Source of the DNA: Tilletiaria anomala UBC 951
Lineage: Eukaryota; Basidiomycota; Exobasidiomycetes; Georgefischeriales; Tilletiariaceae
NCBI RefSeq assembly: GCF_000711695.1
Contig: NW_013546874.1
Span: 1-31,764 of the forward strand
DNA length: 31,764 bases
Reading direction: 5' to 3'
The first letter of the stretch is position 1; every line of letters begins with the position of its first letter. The translations under genes and the position numbers were made by a program. Of the stretch, positions 1 through 10,058 are shown piece by piece. The notes beneath the pieces are model-generated. The model was given only the letters and a program-made list of their open reading frames with translations. It ran no database searches and had not been told where the DNA came from.

Positions 1-169
1 TAACAGAGTAGTTGCTCCCTCTTAAAGGGAGCATGCATCAAACAATCGTTTTATTCTAGTAACTTCGTGTTCACCACATATCGTGATATCACCCCGAGAG
101 AAACCAACACTTGCCTTCACTCTATCTACTTCCACTACGTTGCCTCATTTCACATCCCTATCTCCAACC

Positions 170-993
170 ATGCCTTTCATCGACCTCCCAAATGCAAAAT
201 TGCACTACGAGATTTTCGGTACTGGCCGTTGCTGCTTTGCATCCCCGGTGCAGACGGCCGTGGAGCTGTCTTCCACGACGTCGCCAAGCACCTCTCACGC
301 AGCTTCACAGTCGTGTGTTACGACCGCTGGGGCTACTCTCAGAGTCAGCACGTTGGCGCACAAGATTTCAAGAATCGACTCTCAGTTGATGCCGATGACG
401 CCAGTGCCTTAATCACCCACCTCTCTACCGAACCCGCCGCCGTATTTGGGACATCTTCCGGTGCTATCGTTGCCACACAGCTACTGATACAACACCCGGA
501 CCGAGTGCGTACTCTTGTCGCCCATGAGCCTCCGGCATTTGCGCTGCTGCCTGAGCAGTTCCGTACTCAAGCCGCCGGCCTCGTCGAGCATATCTACAAC
601 CTTTACCGCGAGCAGGGCGTGCAGGCAGCCATGGAGGTTTTCTCCGGCGGCTTATCAGCAGGGGACGACGGTGCGAGGATGAGATTCTGCATGGATCCTA
701 CACGCGGAGACGAGATCCGCGCAAACTCTATGTTCTGGTTTGAGTTTGAGCTGCGCCAGTACACATCTGCCGCGCTAGATGTGGAGCGTATCGCAGCCGA
801 GAAGGCAAAGTATATCCCTGTTGCTGGGAGTACGTCTGGGGATGGGCCTGGAGTTGGGCCAATCGCACTGCTTGCTGGCATGCTTGGAAAGGAGGTGGTG
901 CGGCTCCCCGGAGGCCATATCTCGTATATGTATGATTCCGAGGTCTTTGCTGATGCGTTATTGGCATTGTTGGAGAGTGGGCCAAGAAAGTAG
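170..993 (+). CDS. alpha/beta-hydrolase fold protein, with one apparent frameshift near 226-230
   Basis: The protein is an alpha/beta hydrolase. Its body (frame of 993) shows the oxyanion-side motif LLLCIPGADGRG, the strand YDRWGYSQS, the nucleophile elbow GTSSG (middle Ser as nucleophile), HPDRVRTLVAHEPP after it, and a late GGHISY that supplies the catalytic His. No ATG lies in this frame upstream. The natural start is ATG 170 (A at -3), which opens MPFIDLPNAKLHYEIFGTG, the usual first strands of the family, but in the next frame. The two frames meet at GTG|LLLCIPG around 226-230 with no splice signals, so a one-base change (sequencing error or true mutation) separates them. Length would be about 275 residues, normal for the family. 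Substrate is unknown. The gene may be inactive if the shift is real, like several neighbours. Confidence 0.75.
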
Positions 994-1042
994 GGGAATT
1001 ATAATGGCAATGTAAAAATAAGCTCTATCGTTTATATAAGTG

Positions 1043-1048
1043 AATAAA
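1043..1048 (+). terminator. AATAAA polyadenylation-type signal
   Basis: An AATAAA hexamer lies 50 nt after the stop codon of the alpha/beta-hydrolase gene, in an AT-richer stretch. It is a plausible 3'-end signal, although fungal polyadenylation signals are loose. Confidence 0.35.
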
Positions 1049-1150
1049 AGCAGCTTATCATGTTCTCTTAGCTGACGCTGTTTGGCGTTTACCTTATCTC
1101 CTCAACTGTTTGCAGGAAATTTGTGAGGCCAAGTAGCTACGTTATTCTCG

Positions 1151-1549
1151 TCATGGCCCAGGTGTCTCTTGTCTAATAGCCCCTCTACTGGTATTTTGCT
1201 CCAGCTGCTCTAGTCTGGAAAGGGGTTTGGAATTCCTACGCCTCGCTTTTAGATTGTACGGAACCAGGTTCACCGGTACCGGTATGACAGTTGCTAACTC
1301 CCCGTTAGCTAAGCTATCACGACCTTCAGAAGTATGGGGCAGGCAGTGACTTGCAATCTGCTCTTTGGACAGTGGCCAGGACGCGAGATCGACAAAATTG
1401 TACGTGAAGTAACGACCAGTCTGACGATTACGGATGATGAGGGCTACGTCAACATCGCAGAACTCTGCTAGCTCGTCGGCCTTGTGAATCAAGGTAGAGT
1501 CCCGTCTGCTCAACCTTTCGCTTCTTCTTTTGGATGGTTTGACAGCCAT
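1151..1549 (-). CDS. Small degenerate MADS-box (SRF-type)-like protein
   Basis: This 132-residue reading frame starts at an ATG in excellent context (A at -3, G at +4). Residues 5-60 follow the SRF/MADS pattern: a basic stretch (KPSKRRSERLSRR), then STLIHKADELAEFCDVDVAL, matching the usual (K)KAxELxxLCDxxVALI helix and strand, then a short GRYFTYN strand. The next part (SWPLSKEQI, then a PVPVNLVPYN segment) matches the tail of small MADS-like proteins known from fungi. The canonical first residues of a true MADS domain and any activation domain are missing, so DNA binding is uncertain. It lies between the frameshifted hydrolase and a decayed regulator fragment, both of which may be non-functional. 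It is probably real as a gene or recent relic; family assignment is by pattern memory only. Confidence 0.6.
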   Translation of the reverse strand: MAVKPSKRRSERLSRRDSTLIHKADELAEFCDVDVALIIRNRQTGRYFTYNFVDLASWPLSKEQIASHCLPHTSEGRDSLANGELATVIPVPVNLVPYNLKARRRNSKPLSRLEQLEQNTSRGAIRQETPGP

Positions 1550-1891
1550 AATGAAGGATGATATTATTTCAAGATTAGGAGAACTAGCAGTATTCTTGAA
1601 ATTGTTTTCCGGAAGACAATTTCTTCTGAAAGAGCGTGTCTTCTGGATGCAGCTAGCTTCTGGAAAACTGTGTCCAAGAGATAAGCTCGTCTTGAAGACT
1701 AGGTTGAGAAGACCCCAGTCTTTAGACGACGAATGTCGTAACTTCGCGCTTGCCCAGTTCTAATTATATCCGGGATCGACGAGGAGCTGTATCGGGTCGC
1801 TTCACCAAGCGTCCACACGGCCCCAAAATGCCCCATTCTATAATCGAAACAACTTTAAGTCTCGATTTTATTCCTCTAATCAATAAGCAAC
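1550..1891. other. Stretch with no recognisable gene
   Basis: I see no convincing coding signal here. The small open frames lack family motifs. It probably contains the promoter of the MADS-like gene. Confidence 0.4.
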
Positions 1892-2302
1892 TCAATACAC
1901 AGGCTTCGGATCCAGAAAGAAATCAGTGCTCAGGCAATCGAGGTCCCAATCAAAGCTCATGTCCACGAACGGCGTGCCTACAAGATCGGCGGCATCTTGC
2001 ACCGATAGGTCTGTATCGTTAAAACGGTCAGCAGGTTGTTCCTTCTAACAATCCGTACTCTGTCAGCAAGAGAGAGATATTACTTTCTCCAGCCCTGCTA
2101 ATATCTAACTCTCGAATCTTTTCACGACAACTCTCCAGTTTCTCAACGTGTTCACAAGCCTGCAGCTGCACTTTATTGCCCCGTAGTGTCTGAATGGCCT
2201 TTTGCCAGGAGGCCTGATACGGCTCGCTGGTCAGATCGATACCCCCGCTACCTTTGGGGTGAAGAGCCGCTACTAGAAGATTGCTAGCCGCGGCATGGAG
2301 AA
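1892..2302 (-). pseudogene. Decayed 3' part of a probable fungal transcription factor gene
   Basis: Read on the minus strand, a 90-codon open segment begins right after a good 3' splice site at 2303-2304 (branch-like CACTAAT, then CCCACAG). It contains LHAAASNLLVAALHPKGS and KLESCREKIREL, which resemble the C-terminal half of the fungal-specific (Fungal_trans) region of Zn2Cys6 regulators. It stops at 2028-2030. In the next frame, overlapping that stop, is DAADLVGTPFVDMSFDWDLD, an acidic, aromatic tail typical of activation domains, ending at 1892-1894. I could not find an intron that joins the two frames, so a frameshift is likely. A possible upstream exon lies at about 2360-2470, but no zinc cluster was found upstream. 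Function is inferred from general character, not from a specific family match. Confidence 0.4.
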
Positions 2303-2470
2303 CTGTGGGGCGGGATTAGTGAGTTGCTTGAGAGGTGGCCTTATAATGAATCTCCTCGCTGGATCGCCTCAGCGAAATATGCCGTCCTCAGCGTTACAAA
2401 CGAGCGGGGAGATGTGAAACAGGTAACGTCGACTGCGATTGTCATCTGGCTTGACCTGTCTCATGCAGGG

Positions 2471-3393
2471 CAATCAACGTTTATATGCAGGCGTGAGAGC
2501 GTGAGAGCAAAGCTCACACTTCGACCGTTTACCGATTGACTGAAAATGCGCCAATGGAGGAAGTACTGCGTGTATCAAGCAGAATATGACATTGGAGCAA
2601 TGGAAAAGCTTGGCACGAGCCAAATTTATCAACATTGCCAGTACCTATTCAACGGCCGTGATAGAGGAGCGCATGAGAACTTAGGACATGGCTGAGACAG
2701 GATAGCATCAGCTGTATTGGTGATAACACTGCAATGATAGTAAAACGTGTACTGATGATGACAGCAAGGGGCATCTAATGCTGAAAGGACGGTGGATGAC
2801 GCCGAACTAGCCTTCGTGAAATAATTCTGCAAACGGCGCGTGAAGAGGCATCGGCGACGAGCAGCACTAGGTAAACACCGGGCATGTCCTCATGGCGGAT
2901 GATCCTGCTGACTGCTATGCCCAGCCGTCCGTGCAGCCGCGTGGGGCGATCAGAATAACCGCCAATGACCAAGTAGTTGGATGTGGTTTTGTATCGGGCG
3001 ATGCGCTATTGTCTGCACGCGGCACTGTCAGCAACAGTCCATCGTCGTTTCAGACGCATGATACCTGCTTCCCTATCTCTACCCCTAGCCTTAACCTGAC
3101 AAAGAGTACCGGTGTTCTCGTCACCCCCTTGTCGCTGCATCATTTCCTTTGTCAAAAGCTATTTATGCAGAGATTGAGCCATCGGTGTAATGAAAAAGGC
3201 ATTGATTCTAGACGAAGCAGAGAATATAGGCTTTCTCGAGTTGTGCCTTTTGACTTGTGTCACGCTGATACCCCTGTGTCACCTTCTCCAGTAAGTGAGC
3301 GTACCAGAGACTCCAAGCAATACGTGCCGCGCGGACCAACGATTGCTTTGCAGTCTTTCTTTCAATTAGAAATAAATGTTAGTGAAAGAGACA
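2471..3393. other. Intergenic stretch with no recognisable gene
   Basis: Open frames on both strands (for example 2892-3446 plus) show no domain, no splice logic and unremarkable composition. The right end holds the 3' flank of the secreted repeat protein gene. Confidence 0.4.
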
Positions 3394-4103
3394 TCAGATC
3401 GCCCGGGGCTCGGGCTCCACTGGGGCGAGGCTTTCGGGCCTGTTGACTGGTGAGTCTGGGGCTGGAGGGGCAGGGAGGGGGTGGCCCCGTTGTGTTCCTC
3501 TGGCAGGGTTAATAGAGGGAGTGGCAGGGAGGGGTTGGGCCTGTTGTGGTCTCCCTCCGGCTGGTGCTCCCCCGGCTGGAGGCCTAGAGGGAGGGGCAGG
3601 GAGGGGTTGGGCCTGTTGTGGTCTCCCTCCGGCGGGTGCTCCCCCGGCTGGAGACCTAGAGGGAGGGGCAGGGAGGGGTTGGGCCTGTTGTGGTCTCCCT
3701 CCGGCGGGTGCTCCTCCGGCTGGAGTACTAGAGAGAGGGACAGGGAGAGGGTAGGGCTGGTCTGGTCTCTCTCTGGCGGGTGCTCCCCCGGCTGGATTAC
3801 TAGAGGGAGGGGCCGGGCTTGAGGGCGCCTGGGGTTGCGAAGGGCGAGGACGCGCGGATCCTCCGGCACAGCCACGGAAACAACCCTTAATAAGTCGCTT
3901 TTCGACGTGGAGCGAAGCCGGCGTAGAGCCGACTGATTCATTCACCGGGATTGGGGCAGCCAGAGCGGCTATTGAGAGTAAGGGGAAAGAAAATAAGAGT
4001 ATTCAGTGGATATGCATAATGTGGCCCTGCCTGAGTCACGCAAGGAATGGCATGGCTCACCAGGAACGGCAATGGCCAGTGCGAATAGGACACAGAGCTT
4101 CAT
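3394..4103 (-). CDS. Secreted Pro/Gly/Gln-rich tandem-repeat protein with a possible Kex2 site
   Basis: Two exons, 4103-4061 and 3968-3394, are split by a 92-nt GTGAGC...AATAG intron; the joined protein has 205 residues. The splice restores a textbook signal peptide, MKLCVLFALAIAVPAALA, with likely cleavage just before APIPVNE. Next comes a short pro-like segment ending in Lys-Arg (SLHVEKR), a possible Kex2 site, then the only two mature cysteines (GCFRGCAGG). The rest is low-complexity Pro/Gly/Gln repeats with a 24-residue unit of the type GGAPAGGRPQQAQPLPAPPS, ending in PVEPEPRAI. No enzymatic domain is visible. Such proteins in fungi are typically cell-wall or extracellular components, hydrophobic-surface peptides or candidate effectors; which applies here is unknown. 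The intron inside the signal-peptide region is well supported because both sides make sense only when joined. Confidence 0.8.
3465..3815 (-). repeat. 72-bp in-frame tandem repeat array
   Basis: A GC-rich unit recurs with exact 72-bp spacing; the same GGCAGGGA-type landmark is seen at 3523, 3595, 3667 and 3739, with a shorter degenerate unit at the low-coordinate end. The units at 3595 and 3667 are almost identical and the outer ones diverge. Because 72 is a multiple of three, the array encodes 24-residue repeats in the secreted protein, and it also keeps the opposite strand open, which creates spurious antisense reading frames. Confidence 0.9.
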
Positions 4104-6856
4104 AGTGTTGGATGGTTCAGAAGAAAAGGCGAGAAAGAGAAGACGGTGCAAAGTGAGCGAGAAAGACCAGATGTGATTGACTCGCTTGTCTTATCCTAAA
4201 CGTGAGGTTGATGAGGAAACAAGATGTGCACGGAAGCAGGTTGACCACTTGAATGAATCTTTGGAAAAAAAAAGTTGTGGGTAAAGCGGAGATGAGGACC
4301 TGCCTGAAGAAAAGAGGGAATGGGGAAGATCAGGGCTCGTCGCCTGCTCCTTTTATTCGTCCCAGGTAAGCCTGGAGCGGCTTGAGAGAAGCAGGAGGAC
4401 TGGTCAGCGTGGAGCCAAGTTCCCCACGTCATACTACTCCCTTGGTGGCCTGTCAAACGAGATAACAGGATACATGTCATGTGCACCACAATAGAGCTTC
4501 GTGAAAATGAGCCTGCCTCGCTTTTTCATTGCCGGCGGTTTTCAAAGGAAAGTCATAAATGTCCCGCCACACGTGTCTCATGTGCCTGATTTCAGGAACC
4601 ATCCAACCGGCGTTTGCAGGATATATTCAGGAACGACAACGCCCGACCCTACAACGCCACAGTCAGAGCCACATCGGAGCCTCCGACACCTACAAAGCAC
4701 CAGTGCCTACCACGTCTGTCTTCCATGCGTGTCGGCATTCTTCCATGCGTGTCGGCATGGTAGCATGTACGCTTTCGTGTCCACGTGGGGTGTCCCTTAT
4801 TTTTGCTCCCGTCAGCAGCTGCGCGGGGAACAGTACTGCTATCCCCTGCGAGTCTCCTGTCCTATCTCACCTGTTGAACGAATAGTCTTGTTGCTGTTAG
4901 GCGACAGACACTTTTCCGAGCTCACCTCTTGCGTTAAAGTTGTTTCGTGTACCACAATTAGAAAGTGTTCTCCCTCATGGCTTCTTCGCATTCTACCAAA
5001 AGCCTGCAACACTTCCTTTCCTCAAGCCGGCGATATACTTTCACAACTCCCAACGATCATGCACAAGCATATGCGGTTTCGTGCGCCAGATGGAAAGGAA
5101 AACCTGTTTCCCGGGCCGTGACACAAGCTCGACCTTAAAAATTAAAGTATCTACAATGCAAATAAGTACAAGAAATGAAATGATCCCGACGAGGTGGTGC
5201 CACTGTTCGTCAAGTGGGACCAGTTAGTCGTTCAACAGGCATGCGCGTCAGTACTAGGTACAGTGAGTGTCTTTTGTTTGGAATTGAGTGCGACATACCC
5301 AATCTTCTCTTGACAGGATCAATTTTTGGGACGCCAATCAACAGGGAATGAAGTGCCTGGAGATGGGTGGGCTATCCATTGCTGCTGACGTCCAACTCGC
5401 ACCAACTGATTCTACGGCTCTTCATCTCAATCTCGAATAACCTTGACTTGAAGAGCATGTGGCTTGCCGTTGGTTCTGGGCTGTGACGCCTCGCCTTTTT
5501 AATCTACCCAGTCGATCTCCTGGGGGATGATTTCGGACTGCACACCACCCAACTTCCCGACCATTTCCGTGGTAGCTGTCTCAATGAGACTGAATATCTG
5601 ACAAAAGATCACCCAGAGAAGGAGCTTCAGAGTTCATTTGCTTTCCACCATCTTGTTAGTGATCGTCAGACGATGGAGTGGTGAGGTTTTGAGAACTGTT
5701 CAGAATTTGAACATGAGAGACTATACACGGGCCAGGTTACGTACGATATGCGACGCTCGCAAAGGCGGTTGTACCGCGAAACACGGCTTGAGGAGGTCGT
5801 AGGGGGTGTACGCGCATGTTGGCCAAATAATGTGCATACGAGAAAGACTTTTGGCCTCATTTCCCCACAGCTGGTCGAGCTGCGCTTCTCCTTTAGGCAG
5901 ACACAACGGACCAAAATAGCGCGCGCTTAAGCGTGAGGGTAGACAATGCACTCCTGGGGAAAGGAAGAGGTAGGAGAAGAAGGAGAGGCCTTCTAGCAAG
6001 AGAGAGAGACTGGCGGGTTGGTACATGATATGGGCGGACCCAAGAACTAGCGGACGACGAGAATTGTATGCAATCGCAGCTGTGTCACTGCGGGGCATCA
6101 CACTCGAATGGGTCGCTATCAGCATCTGATGCCGCAGCAACAGAAGAGTAACCATTTTCCTTTTCATCTCCTTCGCTCGTCCATCCGCGGGGTCGACCGT
6201 ATGGAGGCCATGCAGCGTGCTTGTGCACCTTTTCAGAGTGACGGGGTGGATAGGTTACTTTTCAGAAGAAGCCCGCTGGAGCTCATCTCGACTACTCGCG
6301 CGAAAGACGCGCCCTGCTCGAGAGCAAAGGTCCGCTGGTGATTTGTGTGACGTTTCATCACTCACCTCATATTCTTCCTTCTCCCCCCCCTCTCCCCCAG
6401 ATCTCGCAGAGTTGGAAGCGCTCACGCGGTGTGCATGACGGACACGCGGGTTTCAACCAAAGCATTCAAAGTTTTCAACGGTCAATGAGAGGTATTAGGG
6501 GTTATTTTTGGGTTTTGTAGCGTTGAGCAGATGGAGGACAAATCAACGCTCTGAGACAATCGATTGGACAGATCTAGAGAGCAGCCGCCCAGACCCAGAT
6601 CCCACAGAACCCCTTCGCGTCCCTTTCCCTGCATCACGTTCCCCCACCCTAATCCTAAATCCAAAGTGAACACTGACGCAGCGTACATTCGAGATTGAAT
6701 AGAGTTACCAATTCATCCTGAGCAGCACATCATTTCCCAGCGTTGTCGAGGTCGCCACTGATACCAACGCACGCCAGCGTTGTTTCGGCTCGTCACACTC
6801 CAGCAAAACATTGCACACCAAGAATCGAGAGGATACGATTGATGCGGCCTCAACTT
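4104..6856. other. Long gene-poor stretch
   Basis: No family motif or complete gene model is visible over about 2.7 kb. The first few hundred bases should hold the promoter of the secreted repeat protein; on the minus strand an ATAAAAGG TATA-like element lies near 4350. The longest open frames (4501-5121 plus, 5721-6167 minus) have no recognisable features. Two short coding-like pieces flank a possible GTGAGT...TTGACAG intron: VPLFVKWDQLVVQQACASVL, ending near 5262, and NFWDANQQGMKCLEMGGLS from about 5322. I could not join them into one frame, so they are either chance or an old relic. Pyrimidine-rich tracts occur near 6370-6400. Confidence 0.4.
4719..4758. repeat. Perfect 20-bp tandem duplication
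   Basis: The 20-mer TCTTCCATGCGTGTCGGCAT occurs twice head to tail without a mismatch. It is a simple recent local duplication in the gene-poor stretch. Confidence 0.9.
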
Positions 6857-9800
6857 TCAAGCATTCCCTCCGCCTTCCGCACCAAAGATATCGTTGACGT
6901 TGAACGGGATCGAAAAGAATTCGGACCACCAAGCGACGACTTCACTCTCTGGCAGATTTGCTGGCGGAGGATTAAGCTGCGAACCGGGCGTGGGTGCAGA
7001 CATGTCCAAAAATTTAAACGGCGGCTCGAACGAGGGATTCTCGCTGCTGAGGACGTCTCCAGGATCAAAGCTTGGCGCCGGGGTAGGATCGGCGCTACTC
7101 TGATGCAAGTCAGAGTCGGTACGAACAGCGACTAGGGCAGCCGCATTTTTCAGCCCGCTATCGGAACTATTATTGGGAGGGACTTGCATATCGGGCAGTT
7201 CTCGTAAGCTTTCCATGCGTGCGCTATAGAGGTCACGAGACATGTATTAGTGGCGTTCAAGGAAGAAATCAAAGCGAAACGCAACGTATAACCCACCTGG
7301 TTAGCCGCTGCAATATATTGAGGGCACGCTTGACTTTAACTAGTTCGCCCCAACGATTTGGAGCCTTGTCAGTGAGAGACGTGATTTCGCAGAGTCCTTC
7401 AAAATTCTCTTTGGAACGCTCATCGAATGGAAACATCAAGCAGATGAACGCAGCCGTGGCCTAAACGTAGACGTCAGTCGAAGGACAATTAAGTCATCAA
7501 CGAGCGTACTCACAGCCGCCTGAAAAGAAATGTAGATAGTCCGCCAGACAAGCGAAGTCCGCAGCGGTCCGAGATGCTCTACCATGAGATAAAGTGCGAT
7601 GCGGATGCCGCGGATCGCATACGCACAAACAGACTTGGCCGCTCGACCGCTCGGACTTTGAGTGCTGGCAAGAGATTCGTGCAAACGAGGGCGGTGGGCG
7701 AAGATGAGTTCTGCAGAGAAGTCCATTGCGAGGTCGCAAGCTTGTTGCATGGCCTTCAAGCCTCTGGACGGACACGTGGAGCTCAAGAGCCGCTTTTCTA
7801 CTTCAGCTGACTGACGCGGGGCTTCATCCGCGAGCGCATCGGATGAAAAATCGAGCCGCAAGCAATCCGGCAAGGTCGCATACCAGTCCAGTGCGTTTGT
7901 CGTCCATACATCGAGTTGCTCCGCCGTCCAGTCGACAATTTGCGACTCGTCAAGGCGCTTTCGTGCCAGCCTAGCTAGTTCACACTGCACTTCGTGGTGG
8001 GACGTGGCCAGACCCTCCGCCTCCCCAATGCGAGTGGAAAAGTGTGTGATCGCAAGCGGCCGGCCAAACACGCCGGAGAGCTGAGCATCCTGAATGACGA
8101 TAGCCCACCAGAGAAGCCGACGCAGCTGCTTCTCCTCTTCACTCAGCGGCGTCCGAAACTTGCTGGGATCGACGTGAAGCCCGATCGACTGCGCTTGTCG
8201 AGCGATGCTGCCCAGAAGCGGCCAGAAAGAAGAAGAGCGCTCCGTGTTCCGCAGGTAGACACCGATCAGCAGCTGGGCATGGATCGTTTCGAGGGATGGA
8301 GAGCTGAGGAACGAACAAAGCCGTAGGGCTTGATACGTTGCCGACAGATGGGTGTCCGTCAAGTGGAATGGCGACCTCGACGAGTGCTTGCGGCCATCTG
8401 CGCCGTCGGTACGAGTTTGAATCTGCGATGCGTGGAATGCCCCGAGTTGGGGATTGTCAAGATCACAATGCTGCCCAAGAGCAATGACCATGAGGTACTC
8501 GGCAATCATCGGCAGCGGAGTCCGAAGTTTTTCCTTGATAGGCATGTTGAAGAATCTCTGCGCTCGGAGAATGAATGCATCGCCTCCAAGCGCAGGCCAG
8601 CGACAGGCGAATGACTGAGTAAATGAATGCAAGTCATCGATGTTTTCGCTTGGAGAATGGAAAAGCGGCGAGACCTCTTCGACAAAGACGGCCGGGTCCG
8701 AGCTCCAGGTAGTGTAAAAGGGAAAGGCCTCGTGCTCTGTGTGCAGAAACACAGTAAATGCGTCCTGTAGGTCGCGACGAATGGCATCTACGCCTGGCTG
8801 CCCTTGCGAATCGACGCGGACAGGCGCCTTGCCTCCGGCTCCGCTCAACGCCTGGGCTCTTCGGTGTGAGGACACCTGAAGAGCACAATGTCGAGTGGTC
8901 AGCAATTCACACAAGTAACAAGAGCCAGTCACCACTCACTGTCTCGAGCACGTCCACACCTGCAGCCCCATCGCCAAAGTACATTGCCTGGCCGTTCCCA
9001 TTAGTGACAGTGCTGACAGAGGTGACACGAGACGCAGTGGTCGTCGCGTTAATCGTTGAGAGTGTTCCCATGTGTGCCGAGCCGTAGCCATAGTGAGTAG
9101 ATGTTGAAGCGGAGGATATGCGAGGGGACCCCGCTGCTGTCTGACCGCCGCTCACTGCACGAGACGCGTGAGCTTCGGCGCGAGGATATATACGCGCAAA
9201 GGGCTCAGTGTGGGTCTCAACATCTTGGACAGCACATCGCTTGGTCGGTGGATTATTGGAACGCAGTGAAAAGGCTCGCATAGCTCGGGCGTTTCGATCA
9301 CTTTTGCTGTTCGCCAAGCCAAAGTCTTGACTTAAAGAGGACAGAGCTTGAGCAGCAATGGTGTGGCTATCAACCGGAGCTGTGGTCGCGCTCTTTGGTA
9401 TGTCCAAGCTGGACCTAAATTTGTTGGCATGCTGTTCCGAAGCTGCAGCTGCTGATCCTGAGCGCTGGAGGGCTAAAAGTTGGCTCAGGTGTGCCACCTG
9501 TGCCTGCGAGTCCGACAGCTGTCGGTGCATTGCGAACAACTGGTCAGCCGGATCGCCTCCCAGGCGGATCTTTTTAAGTGGCGGTGAATCGGAGGACCTC
9601 GAGCCGCCATCCAGTGGCTGAGTGAGGCTGCCGAGGGGCGGAGAGAGTGGCACATGCGAAGCCCATTGATCAGGCGCTGGGGCGCCGCTGGGCAGGGTTT
9701 CTGACGAATGCTCATCCTCGCTCTCCGCTTCCGAGTTGCTGGCGTTGGTTACGCTGTCAGTAGATGGCTGCTTCTGAAAGGCGCAGCTACCACGCTCGGA

Positions 9801-10058
9801 GGCGGCGAGCCGCCCTGCCTTGCCAGCTGAGCGAGCCTGAATCCGCCCGAGTCGGCTGTCGTAGTGACAGTGGGTGGTGAGACTCTTTTGGCAGCGAGCG
9901 CACTCTGGCTGCCCTCGGTCGCATTTTCGCTTGGCGGTCAAGCACGGTATGCAACTCTTGGGAACACGCTCGCGTCTTCGAACCTGTCGCACAGCGATGT
10001 GCTCGCCATTCCCGGAGCTGTCAATGGTCGTTTGCTGCTGCAGCGTCGAGGTCGTCAT
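6857..10058 (-). CDS. Zn2Cys6 binuclear-cluster transcription factor
   Basis: Four exons (10058-8940, 8875-7514, 7460-7297, 7223-6857) with introns of 64, 53 and 73 nt give 1003 residues; phases close exactly and the introns have GTGAGT or GTGGGT donors and CTGAC/ACTAAT branch sites. Residues 36-64 form a Zn2Cys6 cluster, C-x2-C-x6-C-x6-C-x2-C-x7-C (KSCIPCLTAKRKCDRG start), preceded by basic RQVRRRERVPK. Around residues 170-200, following KKIRLGG, a helix-forming stretch may dimerise. The second exon carries the fungal-specific regulatory domain, with IVIQDAQLSGVFGRPLAI and neighbouring helices. The C-terminus is acidic and aromatic (VVAWWSEFFSIPFNVNDIFG), typical of activation. It acts in the nucleus on DNA. 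Targets are unknown; the nearby permease, racemase and the two catabolic relics make a pathway-specific regulator attractive, but that is inference. Confidence 0.88.

Noticed and set aside
14-32. A 7-bp inverted repeat (GCTCCCT / AGGGAGC) at the window edge
   Set aside because: It is short and isolated, and hairpin terminators are not expected for fungal nuclear genes.
2892-3446. A 184-codon open frame on the plus strand
   Set aside because: It overlaps the end of the repeat protein gene on the opposite strand, and the rest has no recognisable feature.
3443-3822. Gly/Cys-rich antisense open frames across the tandem repeat
   Set aside because: The repeat unit is a multiple of three, so all frames stay open by construction. 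The minus strand has the signal peptide and splice logic.
4501-5121. A 206-codon open frame on the plus strand
   Set aside because: No motif, odd Cys/His/Pro composition and no splice or conservation cue; treated as chance.
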